A stretch of DNA of 64,000 nt from Massospora cicadina (taxonomy: Eukaryota; Entomophthoromycota; Entomophthoromycetes; Entomophthorales; Entomophthoraceae), in the NCBI GenBank assembly GCA_022478985.1, contig JAKSZP010017442.1, positions 28,243-92,242 of the forward strand, in the 5' to 3' direction. Numbering within the stretch: position 1 is the stretch's first letter; every line of letters starts with the position of its first letter. This document shows positions 1-10,826 of this stretch, in pieces. The notes under the pieces are model-generated. The model worked only from the letters and a program-made list of their open reading frames with translations, did no database searches and was not told where the DNA came from. A program made the position numbers and the translations under genes.

Positions 1-1113
1 TATTTGGGTAAATTCAGCCCGAGTATTTGCTGTGATTTCGTGGGCAAAACTCACTGGCTGATTGGTAAATTGGTCGTTTTCAGCATATTGAGATAAAGTG
101 CCGACTTGAGAAGTGCCGATTATGGGGTTTAAATGGGACGGGTGAGATTGGAACTGGTGTGAAGTTCCAAAATCTGAACCATTTAAATCCCCATTGGGAA
201 GAGTAAATTGTCCCAATTTGGTGCTTAGTGAACCAGAATGTGCGGCTAATCCAACCTTACATCCGAGGGTTTGGGGGCCAGGTGATTGTTGGGCCTCGCT
301 AAATTGGGGAGTCCCATCCAGATTGGAATTAACTACAGCCAATTGGGAGGAGGGAGATGTTTCATCACCATCCCAATCAATTTGGGTAAATTCAGCCCAG
401 TATTTGCTGTGATTTCGTGGGCAAAACTCATTGGCTGATTAGTGAATTGGTCGTTTTCAGCATATTGAGATAAAGTGCCGACTTGAGAAGTGCCAATTAC
501 GGGGTTTAAATGGGACGGGTGAGATTGGAACTGGTGTGAAGTTCCAAAATCCGAACCATTTGAATCCTCATTGGGAAGAGTAGATTGTCCCAATTTGGTG
601 CTTAGTGAACCAGAATGTGCGGCTAATCCAACCTTACATCTGAGGATTTGGGGGCCAGGTAGCTGGGTATCGCCCCTCATGGAGGGAGCCAGAAACACGG
701 CGTCAGCAATAATAGATGGGGCTGAATTAGCTGACACAATGGGGGAGGTGAATGTCTGGATGGGCTGAGTTGCATTCAACTGAGCAGACGCCATTAAAAC
801 AGCGTGGGTGATGGCCTCCTTGGTTGGAGGGGGCCCAGCGGGTTGGTGGGAGGCAGCACACACAGAGCTGTTAGGCGTGCAGGTTGCAGAAGTGTGATCA
901 GGTGAACTGGCGCTAGTTGGAGTAGCTCCAGGTTGGGGGGTGGTGCCTGCTTTCATGGCTGCTGCTTGAGAGCGGGTGATTCTGGTTGACCCTGAGGTGG
1001 GTAACCGAGGGTTGCTTCGTTTGGGGGTGGTGCTGGCTCGTTTGGCATAGCCTGCGGGTTCTTTGCGGGGTTTCCCGCCATATTTGCTAATGGTTTTCGT
1101 AAATCTCTTTAGT
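1..1113 (-). pseudogene. Unidentified Pro/Ser/Thr-rich broken ORF, cut by the window edge
   Basis: I do not recognise this protein. On the minus strand a frame opens near 1113 and runs to a stop at 333. Its first in-frame ATG is at 956. The start of the frame is rich in Lys and Arg (GGKPRKEPAGYAKRAS), followed by a low-complexity, probably disordered Pro/Ser/Thr/Ala-rich region. A second ATG at 1081 lies in another frame and opens a 40-odd residue Pro-rich stretch that stops near 950, so a frameshift close to the start is likely. The coding part contains a tandem duplication of about 126 residues. One base missing in the promoter-proximal unit (around 401) causes the stop at 333, and the second unit then continues open to the left edge. 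It could be the N-terminal part of a retrotransposon protein. No catalytic motif is visible. Confidence 0.4.
3..660. repeat. Tandem duplication, period 378 bp
   Basis: Bases 3-283 and 381-660 are near-identical direct copies. The period is 378 bp, a multiple of three, so the duplication was in frame in the minus-strand ORF. Both units encode the same peptide, including the stretches KVGLAAHSGSLSTKLGQ and GTSHQFQSHPSHLNP. The few differences include a one-base deletion in the second unit. The 97 bases between the units belong to the first repeat period and have no second copy in view. Confidence 0.85.
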
Positions 1114-1227
1114 GGAGCTAAATTTCAGGCTGAATTGATTTTCGAAAAGTGATGCTTAGCAGAAAGATATTTTTTTCTTGCAGTCTAAGATTATGCTCTT
1201 AGGAAACAATATCTTATCCACTGCCAC

Positions 1228-1900
1228 ATGATCGCCCCAGATAAGAAAGAAGCCATATACGATTGGGATACTCCCTCATCTCTCTGCCAGAGTTGTATAG
1301 CTTCCTTTAGACGCGTAATCTTCCATAAGAAGTTCACCCCCAGCACTCAGATTGTTGCTGTCCCTCTCTACACCGCCTCAGGGAAGAAGATTTTAGTTGA
1401 GCCACAGAATGAAACGCCACATTCATCGCCATTAAGTCCATACTCTTATCCAGTCTGGTGTTAACACATGCAGACCCCAGCCACCTTTATTTTCACCACT
1501 GACGCTTTCACCTTTGCGGTGGGAGCTGCTCTGTTGCAGGGGGAAGATGGAGTGGAACAGCCTGTTGCTTATTTTTCTAAGAAGATGACCCTGGAGGAGC
1601 TCAACACTATTTATGATAAGGAAATCTTGCTGTTGTTGAGGTGATACAGCACTGGCGCCACCAATTGCATGAGTACAAGTGGCCTTTTACTGTCCATAAT
1701 GACCAAAATGCGGTGATTTACTACCGCGCCCCAGAAGTTATCCCCTTGCCTGTACCAGTTGTTGGAAATACTGCCAGTGTTCGATTTCCAATATGACTTC
1801 ATTAAGGCACCCAAAACCTGTTACAAGATGCTTACCACAGAACCTTGCTTTCGCCTCTAACCCAGCACTACTTGACGCCCACAATACCCAGGTGTTGATT
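1228..1900 (+). pseudogene. gypsy-3 RT C-terminus and RNase H remnant
   Basis: Residues from 1228 onward resemble the connection after the RT palm (a decayed form of the usual FLGF.NFYRRFI...PL..LT pattern). From 1468 the frame shows TTDAFTFAVGAALLQ and then QPVAYFSKKMT, the signature of gypsy RNase H (TDAS..AVGAVL.Q...PVAY.S+K). Further on, the DKE of the usual DKELLA segment is followed by a frameshift near 1640. The second conserved stretch (WRHQLHEYKWPFTVHNDQN) lies in another frame. The enzyme would remove the RNA strand during reverse transcription. No intact frame spans it. Confidence 0.75.
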
Positions 1901-2080
1901 AAGCCAGAAAAAGTGAAGGAGACCCCACTGTCCAACCTCAATCTGATTATGATGGAACCTTTGGAAGGGGGTAATGTTACTCCTCCTTACGTTAGGATGT
2001 CCCAACCCCTGTTGGCTGACTATAAAAAAATTAAGTAGGCCTGTTATAATAATGGAGAACCCCTGGACAAAGGCTACCAG

Positions 2081-2800
2081 TTGCTATATGAGGTCGTCCT
2101 CCATCAAGGCAAGTGGCGGGTACCACATGGACCCCTGAGAGAGGAAGTGATCCGAGAAGCTCATGACCCCCCAACTGCTGGCCACCTTGTCAAGGACAGG
2201 ACGCTTAAGTTGGTCCACCGTTCCTACAGTTGGAAGGGTATTTCCATAGATGTGGCAAAATTCACAAAGTCCTTCTTGATGTGTAAATGGTTGAAACCTA
2301 GTCGCATGAAAAATGCTGGGCTGTTTGTCCCCCTCTAAACCGCAGAGGCCCTTAAAAATCTGTCCATCTATTTTATAGTGAACTCCCTTGTCCCAGGGTT
2401 ATGATTCAGTAATGGTTGTAGTGGACCGTTTTACCAAGATGGCACATATCATCCCCTGCAATACACTATTACCTCATTCAATACATCCCACCTCTTTGTG
2501 TACCACATCATTTGTCTGATTGCCTCCCTAAGGATGTTATTAGTTATTGCAGCCTGCAATTCAAAGCCCAGTTCTGGGAAGCCCTACTGTTCATACAAGG
2601 CATTCGCCCCTGTCACACCAATGCCTTCCACCTCAAGTCAGATAGGCAGACATAGAGGGCAAAACTAAGGTTTGAAGCAATTCTAGCGTCATTATCCAAC
2701 ACTGAGAAGAATTGTTTCACCTTTCACTTTTTAATGGCACAATTCGCCTATAATAACCTTAATAATACCTCTATAGGTACATCCCCTTTTTCAAAAACTA
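2081..2800 (+). pseudogene. gypsy-3 integrase (zinc-binding domain and core) remnant
   Basis: The frame 2081-2338 carries an H2C2-type integrase zinc-binding region: REAHDPPTAGH, then FLMCKW, where the second cysteine of the usual CxxC is lost. The spacing to the first His pair fits gypsy integrases (GHLVKDRTL.L....Y.W). Just downstream, in another frame, VMVVVDRFTKMAHIIPC is the start of the integrase core with its first catalytic Asp. The remaining core is too eroded to locate the other two acidic residues with confidence. Integrase would insert the cDNA copy. Confidence 0.75.
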
Positions 2801-2897
2801 TGAGTACAACCCCAGCTTCAACCTAAGTCCACGGATTGAGTCCACTTTTGCTGCTGCCAATGAGCGCGCTAAAGAAATTAGAAACATAAATTAGGCT

Positions 2898-3400
2898 GTG
2901 AAGGACCATCTCAGTGATGATGTGAGGATTTACAAAGAATATGCTGACTACAAGCGCCGCAAAGGCCCTGAGTACAAGTCAGTCGACTTGGTCAAGGTTA
3001 CCGCCAAGAACCTCATCCTGAAGCAACCCTGGCTCAAGTTAGGCCCCAAGCATGTTGGACCCTTCAAGATCATTAAGAAGGTTGGCCCATCAGCTTACAA
3101 GGTTGACTTACACCCTTCAATCAAAGTGTTCAGAACCTTAAATTAGTGCCTCCTGACCCACTTGATAGTCCCATGCTGTCTCACCCTGAGCCTGTAATAG
3201 TAGATGGCGAACACCAATATGAAATCTATGCTTTTCTTGATTCCAGCCTATCCTGACGCCACTTATAGTACCTGGTGTCCTTGAAAGGACATGATGATAC
3301 TGAGAACATCTGGGTATCCCATAGAGACAAGACAAACGCCCAAGACCTAATTTATGACTTCCACGCTAGTTTCCCAAACACTGTAGGTCCTGCCATACAA
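2898..3400 (+). pseudogene. gypsy-3 integrase C-terminus and chromodomain
   Basis: The 2898-3146 frame reads KYKSVDLVKV-like residues and then KLGPKHVGPFKIIKKVGPS, the GPF.+..+.G...Y.+ fold seen after the integrase core of chromoviruses. After a frameshift near 3110 comes LKLVPPDPLDSP and then an acidic stretch with the decayed line YLVSLKGHDDTENIWV, which matches the chromodomain pattern YLV.WKGY...NTWE. A chromodomain directs integration to marked chromatin. Its aromatic residues are partly lost, so it is not functional here. Confidence 0.7.
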
Positions 3401-3770
3401 GCCTCCTAGCTGCCAAGAAGCTGCCTAATCCCAAAAAAACTTTGCCTCGTCCAATGTACCTTCAGGCGGCGTAGAACCCCATCCAAGAGAAGAAGGTGAT
3501 GTCACAGCTAGCGACACATTTACTGATGTTGAAAGCCCCTCTAAAACAAAGTCAAACAAGCCCTTGGATTCAAGGCCAGAACCCCTAAAGATCACTGATA
3601 ACCTCTCTAAGCCATTTACTGGAAATGGATTATGGCTTTTCCAGTTAGCGCTGAGGAAAATGACTCACCTGAGGCAGAATCTACAGAATCCGACCCAAAA
3701 CCTGGAAAATACGCGTTACAAAGTTTTGAAAGTTGGCCAAATTCATATAATTTTGATTTTGTTGTAAGGC

Positions 3771-5244
3771 GAAAATTTTACACTCAGATTAGGGTTCATT
3801 AATTGCTTTGAAACCATCGCAGATCTTCCCTTTAAATTTTATTCCAAGCTGAGAAAATACTTTGCTTTTTCGTTAAGTAGTTAAATTTTAAAAAGGTTTA
3901 GAAATTATTTGTACAAGTTTTCACATAATGTTCTGTTTATTTTTTTAAAAGATACCTCTGTTAAAACCATCACGATGGCCAGAGCCCTTTCCCTGCTCTG
4001 TTTTAACTCCCAAGTTGGGCGAAAATCTGCCTCCCATGCCACGGCCTATTCCACTGACTCCACCAAATATTTCAATACATTTTGCTGCAGTTCTTATGCT
4101 ACCTTTCCCAGACCCAGGGACTCATGTCCCTGATATTTGCCATAAGTTTAGTATGTTTTTTAATACCATATTTTTATAGAAACATAACTGAGATTTCCTG
4201 GGACGTTGCTTCCACTTGATAGGTCACTTTTCCTTATTGCACATTTTGCCTGGAGCTTTTCCTTCTGCGACCTCCTGCACTTCAGTTTCACTTATATTGA
4301 GCTACAAATGAGTATGGAAGATTTAACCAGCTTAAGAAAAAGAAATACAAACCTACTGGGAAAAGCTAGTTTACATAAGACCATTATAAATAGCATATGG
4401 CTCTGATTATGGTTTCCAGAGTTATCGGCCCAAGTAAGGACCTTGTCACCAAGGTAATTTAAACAACGGAGAAACAATTTTAATAATCAAGATATAATAC
4501 CATTAATTAGTGTTCCATAAGATTTTATTCTTTATACAAATAGTTTTTTTAGTACTAAATGGTCCCAACCTGAGGGGTAAACAAATAGTTTTGATTCATA
4601 AGCATATGTTAATTATATTTTATTTTATTAGAACTCATTAAAAATATAGAATAAGAAATTTTCTGCTTATTTTATATATCAGATTTAGAATAATTTATAT
4701 TATGACAAATTTTTCTTTCTAAAACACTTATTTGGTTTCAGTACCTAAGCAAAATCTATATTGGGTAATTTGTTCCACAAATTCAACTCAACTTTATCAT
4801 ATAAAAATTTTAGATGCTGAATATATTTTAAGCTCTGTTAACATCAAATGTTTTTATTAAGACAAGTTTCTTTACCTGAAAAATTAGGGCATCAAACATA
4901 ATTTAACTAGAAATGTTCTGAAGACTGATGCATTTTTAGACTTATAGGTATTATAAAATATAAAAATATTAGGTGGATATTGATCATGCGCCATAGATAT
5001 AATAAAAATATAATATATATTAGATAAATGATTTTGACATTAGTATATAGAACAATATCTATAAGAAAAATCACATAATTAAGTATATCATTTATAATTA
5101 TTAGCTATATGATCTCAAGTTTTGTTCTAGAACTAGACTAAATTATTCATAGATTATCCAATTTTTCTTTAGTTAGAAACTTTTTTGCTTGGAATAACTT
5201 TCCAAGAAATCACATCATAAGTTAAACTAAACTAACTAATTGGC
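3771..5244. other. AT-rich stretch without a recognisable gene
   Basis: No reading frame here has a recognisable domain. The base composition is strongly AT-rich from about 4500 to 5200, with many homopolymer runs. The only structured item I can support is the short insertion at 4548-4580. The left part (to about 3770) may contain the untranslated end of gypsy-3, but no LTR is visible. Confidence 0.6.
4548..4580 (-). repeat. Micro-insertion of an A-tailed RNA 3' end (site 1)
   Basis: A 33-bp insert is flanked by a perfect 12-bp direct repeat (ACAAATAGTTTT at 4536-4547 and 4581-4592). Read on the minus strand it contains GGTTGGGACCATTTAGTACT followed by an A run. The same 3' sequence is found at 31,129, 37,323, 48,480 and 56,505. 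A target duplication that begins with AAAA in the sense orientation and an A tail are hallmarks of target-primed reverse transcription. Confidence 0.75.
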
Positions 5245-6540
5245 CCTCACTTTGCCAGTTACTTTATGATGTTATCAAATCCTTACTGGCTGCTTCAATG
5301 TGGAGCAGTGGCGTGTCCTCCCAGAATTATCCATTTGGCGGGAAAACAAATCATATTAGGTCATTGAGTTAAACAAATTCTTGTGACAATATCTCCTCCT
5401 AAGGATCTCAATTTATACCTCGCATGTCCCAAGTGGTGCCTAAAAGCATCTGGTGCTCTCTGGAGAAACATGTGATTTTGCCTTCAGGTCAAATATGGTA
5501 TTTTTTCCTATAAGCTGATACTGCAATACTCAAACTAGCGCAGTTAGTGATTAGTCTCCAGCTTAGTTGACTTTCACCCTATAAGGGGTATTTAAATTAT
5601 GGCTTCACCTATGAAGCTGATGCTACAACTGCAATGACTGTGCCCTTTTATTCTAGGGCACCCCACTCTCTACCACTCCCACCTAACTACCAGTGGACAC
5701 TACTATGGTGGTTCAGATTTCTGGTTTGCCCACCCACCTACCCCCAATGTGCTACACAAGGATCTGATGACTGGTCAGGCATCATATAGCTTTTTTCCAT
5801 CCTTCAGTGTGTGGTCCCAAATAGGGGCCACCAATTTAACAGGGCCTCAAAAGTTTGCCGTGATCTTCCCTAGTTCAATAAAAACCTTGTAAATCCCCAT
5901 GTATCATTATTCCTGCTTCCCCCAGCTATCTGTTTTGGGCCCATGTTGAGGGTGGGTGGACGATCTTTCCATTTTGCTCCAAGTTGGACCACTCAACATG
6001 TAAATGTCCAACCTTTGCAACTTCTGAAAATCTGAGACCACTTCCCCCAGTGCCCAACCCACCACTGCCCTGCAATGTTTCTGACTGGGGTATGCTCCTA
6101 CCCACCTCCTCTAATGCCTTCTGCAGCAGAGGCTCCTGCACTAGCCAAATCAGGCCCCTCCTCAGTCATGAAATAAAACCGGCTATCCAATTAGAAATTG
6201 GCTTGGACTACAGTTTAAGCCTAAAATTTCTCCCATCTACCAGCATAAAATAAAACTTATGATGATGCTCTAAACCAATTTAACCAGAATCCCTGAGGCC
6301 TATTCGCTGAGGTTTCTGAATTGAATGATTTCATTAAACCCTGAAATCTCCATCTTGAGAAATTAAAAAACATTAAGATTACAAGGCTCAGCTCCCCCTC
6401 ATTATATGTCCCAGACTATCAACGCTCCATTTCAAAGTGACCACCAGCTCACTGTTGAAGTGGGTGCACATTTAATAGTTGTCCCCTCCATAAAGCTGGC
6501 ACTAAGTTTATGGTGATGCTTGCATGGGGTATTCATCTGT
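5245..6540 (+). mobile_element. R1-C: ORF1-only retroposon, decayed
   Basis: This is a plus-strand copy of the R1 family. In order it shows the start region (GAGCAGTGGCG near 5305), the block SPYKGYLNYGFTYEADA near 5575-5630 and a stretch rich in Pro and Trp. A zinc knuckle near 5965-6010 has the first Cys lost (FPFCSKLDHSTCKC). Two downstream blocks follow: NQFNQNP near 6275, and DHQLTVEVGAHLIVVP near 6440. All have counterparts in R1-A and R1-B. Stops and frameshifts break the frame. The 3' tail motif of the family is not found at the right end, so the element is 3'-incomplete or overwritten by the older repeat that follows. Confidence 0.65.
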
Positions 6541-7383
6541 TAAATTTGAGCATAAGTTCACTTGGTATTTGACTCCTACTAGTAAAGTTGGGAGTATATT
6601 TGGCCATTATAGCCTTAATTTTTTCAAGTGTCTTATTGTATAACAATTTGGAAGCTCATAGGGCACAATTAAAGATATATGACTTTTGGTCTTTTTTGGA
6701 AATCAGTCCCTAAACAACTGGGAACTTCTTCTTACACAGGAAAATGTAAAAGCTTGAGATTTCTTCTCTGGCAATTTTTGGGTACTCTTAACAGGAACTA
6801 ACACTCCAATAGTGTTATAAATTAGGAAAGTTATTAAAAATAATAGATTTTTATTTAATAGATATATCACTTTTCTTCCTTTTTTTTTCTTTAGCAGGGA
6901 CCAAGTATTTTATACTTTGAGGTAACATCCTGCCACAATCTTTTAGGTTCAGACATGCAATCTACCCAGATTATTAATTTTTTAATTAACTTACCCACAT
7001 TAATTTGGCACTTGAACTGACTTAACAACAATCATTTCAACCCAAATAATTGCAACTTGCTCCCATAATCAGGAGGGCTTGGTTACAATATTGCAATTTA
7101 AAGCAATAATTTCAAAGATCATATTGTTTTAGGCTTCGTCCATACAGCTGATGAAAAACAAATAATGAAGAAAATAGGTATCATAAAGATAATTGGCATA
7201 CCCCTAATTAGGATTTCAGTAAAACTCTTGATAACACTAGGTTCTTCCTATTTGGGCTATCCATGTTCAAGAGCATATTGTGCTAATTATGAGGAATGAC
7301 ATACAAATCAGCCATAGTGTATAAAACTGATTTAGAAAAAAAGTAGCACATTAAAACTATAATTCATCATGTTATTTTGGCCT
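6541..7383 (+). repeat. Old repeat X, left part (interrupted by gypsy-1)
   Basis: This stretch is homologous to 60,830-61,660, both in nucleotides and in conceptual translation. Each copy reads SV.KQLGTS followed by GK.KSLRFL, then HTADE and later LG.SYxGYP. Conservation at the protein level suggests an ancient coding element, but I cannot name the family. Gypsy-1 inserted at 7383. The homology resumes at 16,581. Confidence 0.6.
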
Positions 7384-8117
7384 TGTTGGACATTTACCTT
7401 TGCAGCTCAAAAAAAGAATGTTTTAGATCAAGTTCCACCAAAAAAGGAAAATGTCGGCCATTTGCAGTTTTCTGATGCTATTAGGAGCAATGTAAATGAA
7501 AATGTTGACAATATTGGCCAAAAGACCCTGGTCAATTCTTGGTGGAACCCCATAAACTGGGGTAACACCAGTTAAAATCTGCACGAGCACTTTATGTAAA
7601 ATCAAATAATTGTATATCGCCAATTGCATGACGGAATTCAGAGAAACCAGCGGAAGATAATCCCCCAACCATCACCAAGTCCTTCACAACACCTGCGCGA
7701 GGGACCACCCCTTTATAGCATGGCAGCAGCCCCTGAGGGGAGAATAATTTCTCTAGAAGTGATTGGTGGTGGTACCAAAACCTTGTCACATGGGTATATT
7801 CTGCCCTAAAACCCCAACGTCCATTTTACCAAAATCAACTAACTTTCCACAAGATCTGAAAGAATTGACACCCATATTACCTAATTTGGAAAGCAACAAA
7901 GCTATTCTAAACCTATCCCCAAATTCCTCTGACCTTCAAAAATAATATAAATACTAATCACTGAAAATGGAAAGGGATCACTTCTCGTTTTAACCCTCAC
8001 TCATATTAAAAATTATAAAAACTCCTATTTTTATAGTTCTAAATTTTTTATATTAAAATCCTTTGTGGGATCCAGCAGAGTAGCACCAAGCAAACATAAT
8101 TAAGCTGGATTCCTACA
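7384..8117 (+). repeat. gypsy-1 5' LTR
   Basis: Starts TGTTGGACATTTACC and ends GGATTCCTACA, with the same ends in the 3' LTR. It ends directly before AAA and the primer-binding site. An AT-rich block around 8020-8060 with TATAAAAA-like sequence may hold the promoter, but this is inference. Confidence 0.9.
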
Positions 8118-8120
8118 AAA

Positions 8121-8138
8121 TGGTGCTCACTACAGGGG
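8121..8138 (+). promoter_or_regulatory. gypsy-1 primer-binding site
   Basis: TGGTGCTCACTACAGGGG begins three bases after the LTR with the expected TGG. The same 18 bases follow the 5' LTR of gypsy-2 (19,025-19,042), so both families use the same primer. A complementary tRNA would end in GAGCA plus CCA. I could not assign it to an amino acid from sequence alone. Confidence 0.75.
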
Positions 8139-8145
8139 ATCCCTG

Positions 8146-9109
8146 TACACCAAAACAATTGCCCTTGAAAAGCAACTGGCAAGCGCTTTGTTCCGCCTTG
8201 AGGAGCTTGAGTAGCGCCCTTTCAAACTCTTCTTAAGGATAAATACAACCTTGGTAAAGGAAGCATTGTTACCTTTTTGTAAATCTATGAAGCTGCCATG
8301 GATGGTACAACTAACAAGCAAATAGTTCGATAAATCCTTCCTTGTTTAAGCCACTTAGCGCAAGTGATGATAGTACCCAACCTGAACCCTGGGTACACCT
8401 GGTCAGAAGTGAAGGAGGCTCTTCTAGCTGAATTCGGACAAAGCAAAGTCTACAAGGTAAAAACAGGCCTTTATGCGCCTTAGTATGTATGAAGGAGAAT
8501 CAACCATTGCCTTTGCTGAATGCTTTTACCTTGCTGCGCAAAGGTTGTTAACCTCAAACATGCTTACCCTTGATGATGTTATCGCCACCCTGTTAACTGG
8601 GTTAGAGTCTCAGACTTCTCTAGAAAGACAGATCATATGAGTGAAAGGCAACTTCACAGACATCCACGATATTAAAGAGGCTATGATAGAAGTAGCTGAA
8701 TTCCACTTATGTGCTGGACATAAAATCACTAAGGTGAAGCCTTCAGTGCTAACCATTAAGGAGTTACCACCAGTTGACTAATTTGGAGTAAGGCCACCTG
8801 GGCCTATCCTCCCTGCGAAACCTGCCTCCTCAATGCGACTTAAAAAGGATATCAATCCTTCTTATGATTCCAAGCCTTGTAAGGTTGTAACAGCCATATG
8901 CCCGCACAAGCTTACTAATGTCTCTGTGCCTTCCCTTCCAGCCAAGCTGAAAAATGCGTCTCCTAAGGCTATCCAATCTTCTGTAGCCATCCCCCTTACC
9001 TCAATCGCTGCCTTGCCAGTTGTTGCTAATACCCTTGAGGAATTTGAGGGGGTTATGAAGACGTTGGTCACTACATATTGGGAGCCCCACAGAAGTAGAA
9101 GTGCCTGAT
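8146..9109 (+). pseudogene. gypsy-1 gag remnant
   Basis: The start of the coding region reads KTIALEKQLASALFRLEELE, a likely coiled-coil typical of gypsy Gag N-termini. Around 8390 there is YTWSEVKEALLAEFGQSKVY, the conserved W...K.ALL.EF segment of the capsid domain. The longest clean frame, 8833-9108, is a Pro- and Lys-rich C-terminal part. Several frameshifts separate these pieces. No zinc knuckle is visible in this copy, unlike gypsy-2. Gag would form the particle in which reverse transcription occurs. Confidence 0.65.
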
Positions 9110-9270
9110 AGTTTGAACGCTGGAGGAGTAGATGAGACCAACATACCTGAGGAGACATACAGCAGTCAAATTCTAGGGTGTCCAAAAATGATTGACACTG
9201 CCAGTGATGGTGACCAATTCTTAGCTGGCTTGATTCTCCCTCTTCAGCAGGTGCATCCCATAAAACCATC

Positions 9271-10826
9271 ATGGATAAATACCCAGAGACTGCTAGAAAG
9301 CTAAACTCCACCTTCCAGATCAAGGAGGTCTCAGCTTTGTCACCTAAATTCGGAGGAACGTTCACTAAGGTTGAAGTGGTTATTCAAAAGGTCCAAATAC
9401 TAGCCATCTTGGACACTGACTCCCCAGTCAACGTGATCTCCTCTAAGTTTATTAAGAGAATAAAGATGGCACCTGATTTGGAGTACACGCAAAAGTTTAG
9501 AAACGATGGCTGGTGGTAATTTGACTTTGGCTCTGCTAGTTGGCAGGCTAACCAGTATGAAGACTGGTCAGCCCTTGCCATTTTGCATTAGCGTCTGGGA
9601 TAGCAGCGCCAGCTAACCCCTTGGCATGTCACCCGTGCCATTTTGGGGATCCCCTAGCCTAAACTCCAACCAAAGAAATAAATATTAAACTTATAAGAAA
9701 AGGTAGAATAGGCAAAGGGAGATATTTATTGAAAGGGAAGCGCCAGGTATTTATACTATTTACAAAAGGGTTACTGCGCCCATCACCAACCTATCAGCTC
9801 TTCCACTGGTTCTTCCAGCCAACTACTTCTCTTCTTCTTCTTCTTCTTTATTTAAATTGTCTTTTCCCTGGCGTCAACCCTCTCGCTCCATCCTTCCCAA
9901 TGTCTGAATTAGTTTTGGCTCATACTTGGCCTTAATTGCCAGTGAACCATATAAATAAATGATCTAAATAAATGTTAAATTTGGATTTGAACTTCAAATT
10001 GATATAAATGCACCGGAAACAACTTCAGTTGCTCGCTTGACTCAGAATATCTCAGCATTTCACTGACACCTATTCTTGCCTAACCTTGTTAATAAATGAG
10101 GCACCTGAAACAACCTTGGCTACCTCAAACTCATAATTGTTGGATCCGCCAACATTGTATCAGACAGCAAATTCATTAATAAGCGAAACATTAGCTTTCC
10201 ACTGGAAATATCACAATGGACCACAAATGGCCGTTGGCATCGACCACTGATTCTGCTGACAGATTGGATCATCCTTGGCTATTAGTCGCCAGTGATCCTT
10301 ATACTATCTTGAGGCCACCAATTGGCCCTACTCAAACCTAAAATACCAACCTTGGTGGAATACTAATTTTGGCTCAACCCAAATCGGGGAGCAACTAACT
10401 AGCAATCACATTAAAGCACACAAAATTCAGTCAATAAACCATACCGCCAGGATTGGGTATATCATTCCAGATATCACTAAATTATTGGAGGATTCCATCT
10501 GGTTAAAATCATGACAATGGCCCCAAAAATACCCGTGCTATTGGGGCATACTCTCCCTTCCCATTCAAATTGAGAAGCTTATCCTATCAGCACCTGCTGT
10601 GGCTTTGGATAACAACACATATGATATGCTTATCGGCACTCAATTTATGATTGAGTATGAAGGAACAATTAACATGAAGCAAGGGGTACTCACATTACTC
10701 AACTATGAAGTCCCTTTAGTCTTATCAAATAAAGAGACCAACAAGAACGAATACTCTTTCCTGATCAAATGCCCCTTTTCATCTATAACCTTGCCATACT
10801 ACACTTCTGGGCGCAACCCAAAGTAA
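9271..10826 (+). pseudogene. gypsy-1 protease, interrupted
   Basis: The frame 9271-9519 holds an aspartic-protease-like site, ILDTDSPVNVISSKFI, corresponding to the family's DTGA/S.N.IS. Gly of D-T/S-G is replaced by Asp, so the enzyme would be inactive. A later part, LTLAL near 9530, should run on into GAYS..LP. That continuation appears only at 10,537 and leads into APAVALDNNTYDMLIGTQFM (10,590-10,650), the second conserved half. Gypsy-2 has the equivalent LLIGTAFM. About 1 kb of foreign sequence therefore splits the domain. Confidence 0.6.
9536..10535. other. Probable unidentified insertion in the gypsy-1 protease
   Basis: This sequence separates two halves of one protease domain. The borders are approximate. 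A degenerate repeat, CCCGTGCCATTTTGGGG (9627) and CCCGTGCTATTGGGG (10,530), may be a decayed target duplication. Inside are a CTT microsatellite (about 9829-9850) and, near 10,130-10,200, the phrase SANIVSDSKFINK, which resembles the region after the catalytic Asp of a different gypsy protease. I cannot classify the insert. Confidence 0.4.

Larger units (their letters stand above)
1228..3770 (+). mobile_element. gypsy-3: decayed chromovirus (Ty3/gypsy) 3' pol remnant
   Basis: The order RT C-terminus, RNase H, integrase zinc-binding domain, integrase core and chromodomain-like tail is that of Ty3/gypsy chromoviruses. All domains are on the plus strand but in several frames with stops, so the copy is dead. 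I see no gag, protease or RT palm upstream and no LTR on either side, so this is a fragment. It differs in sequence from gypsy-1 and gypsy-2, which lack a visible chromodomain. The flank on the left is the minus-strand ORF at 1-1113, and the flank on the right is AT-rich sequence. Confidence 0.75.

Noticed and set aside
1960..1985. GGGGGTAATGTT, resembling a polypurine tract plus LTR start
   Set aside because: It lies between RNase H and integrase of gypsy-3, continues as coding sequence and has no second copy with LTR character.
9829..9850. CTT microsatellite as a functional polypyrimidine element
   Set aside because: It lies inside an unclassified insertion in a dead element, and nothing nearby suggests a splice site or promoter.
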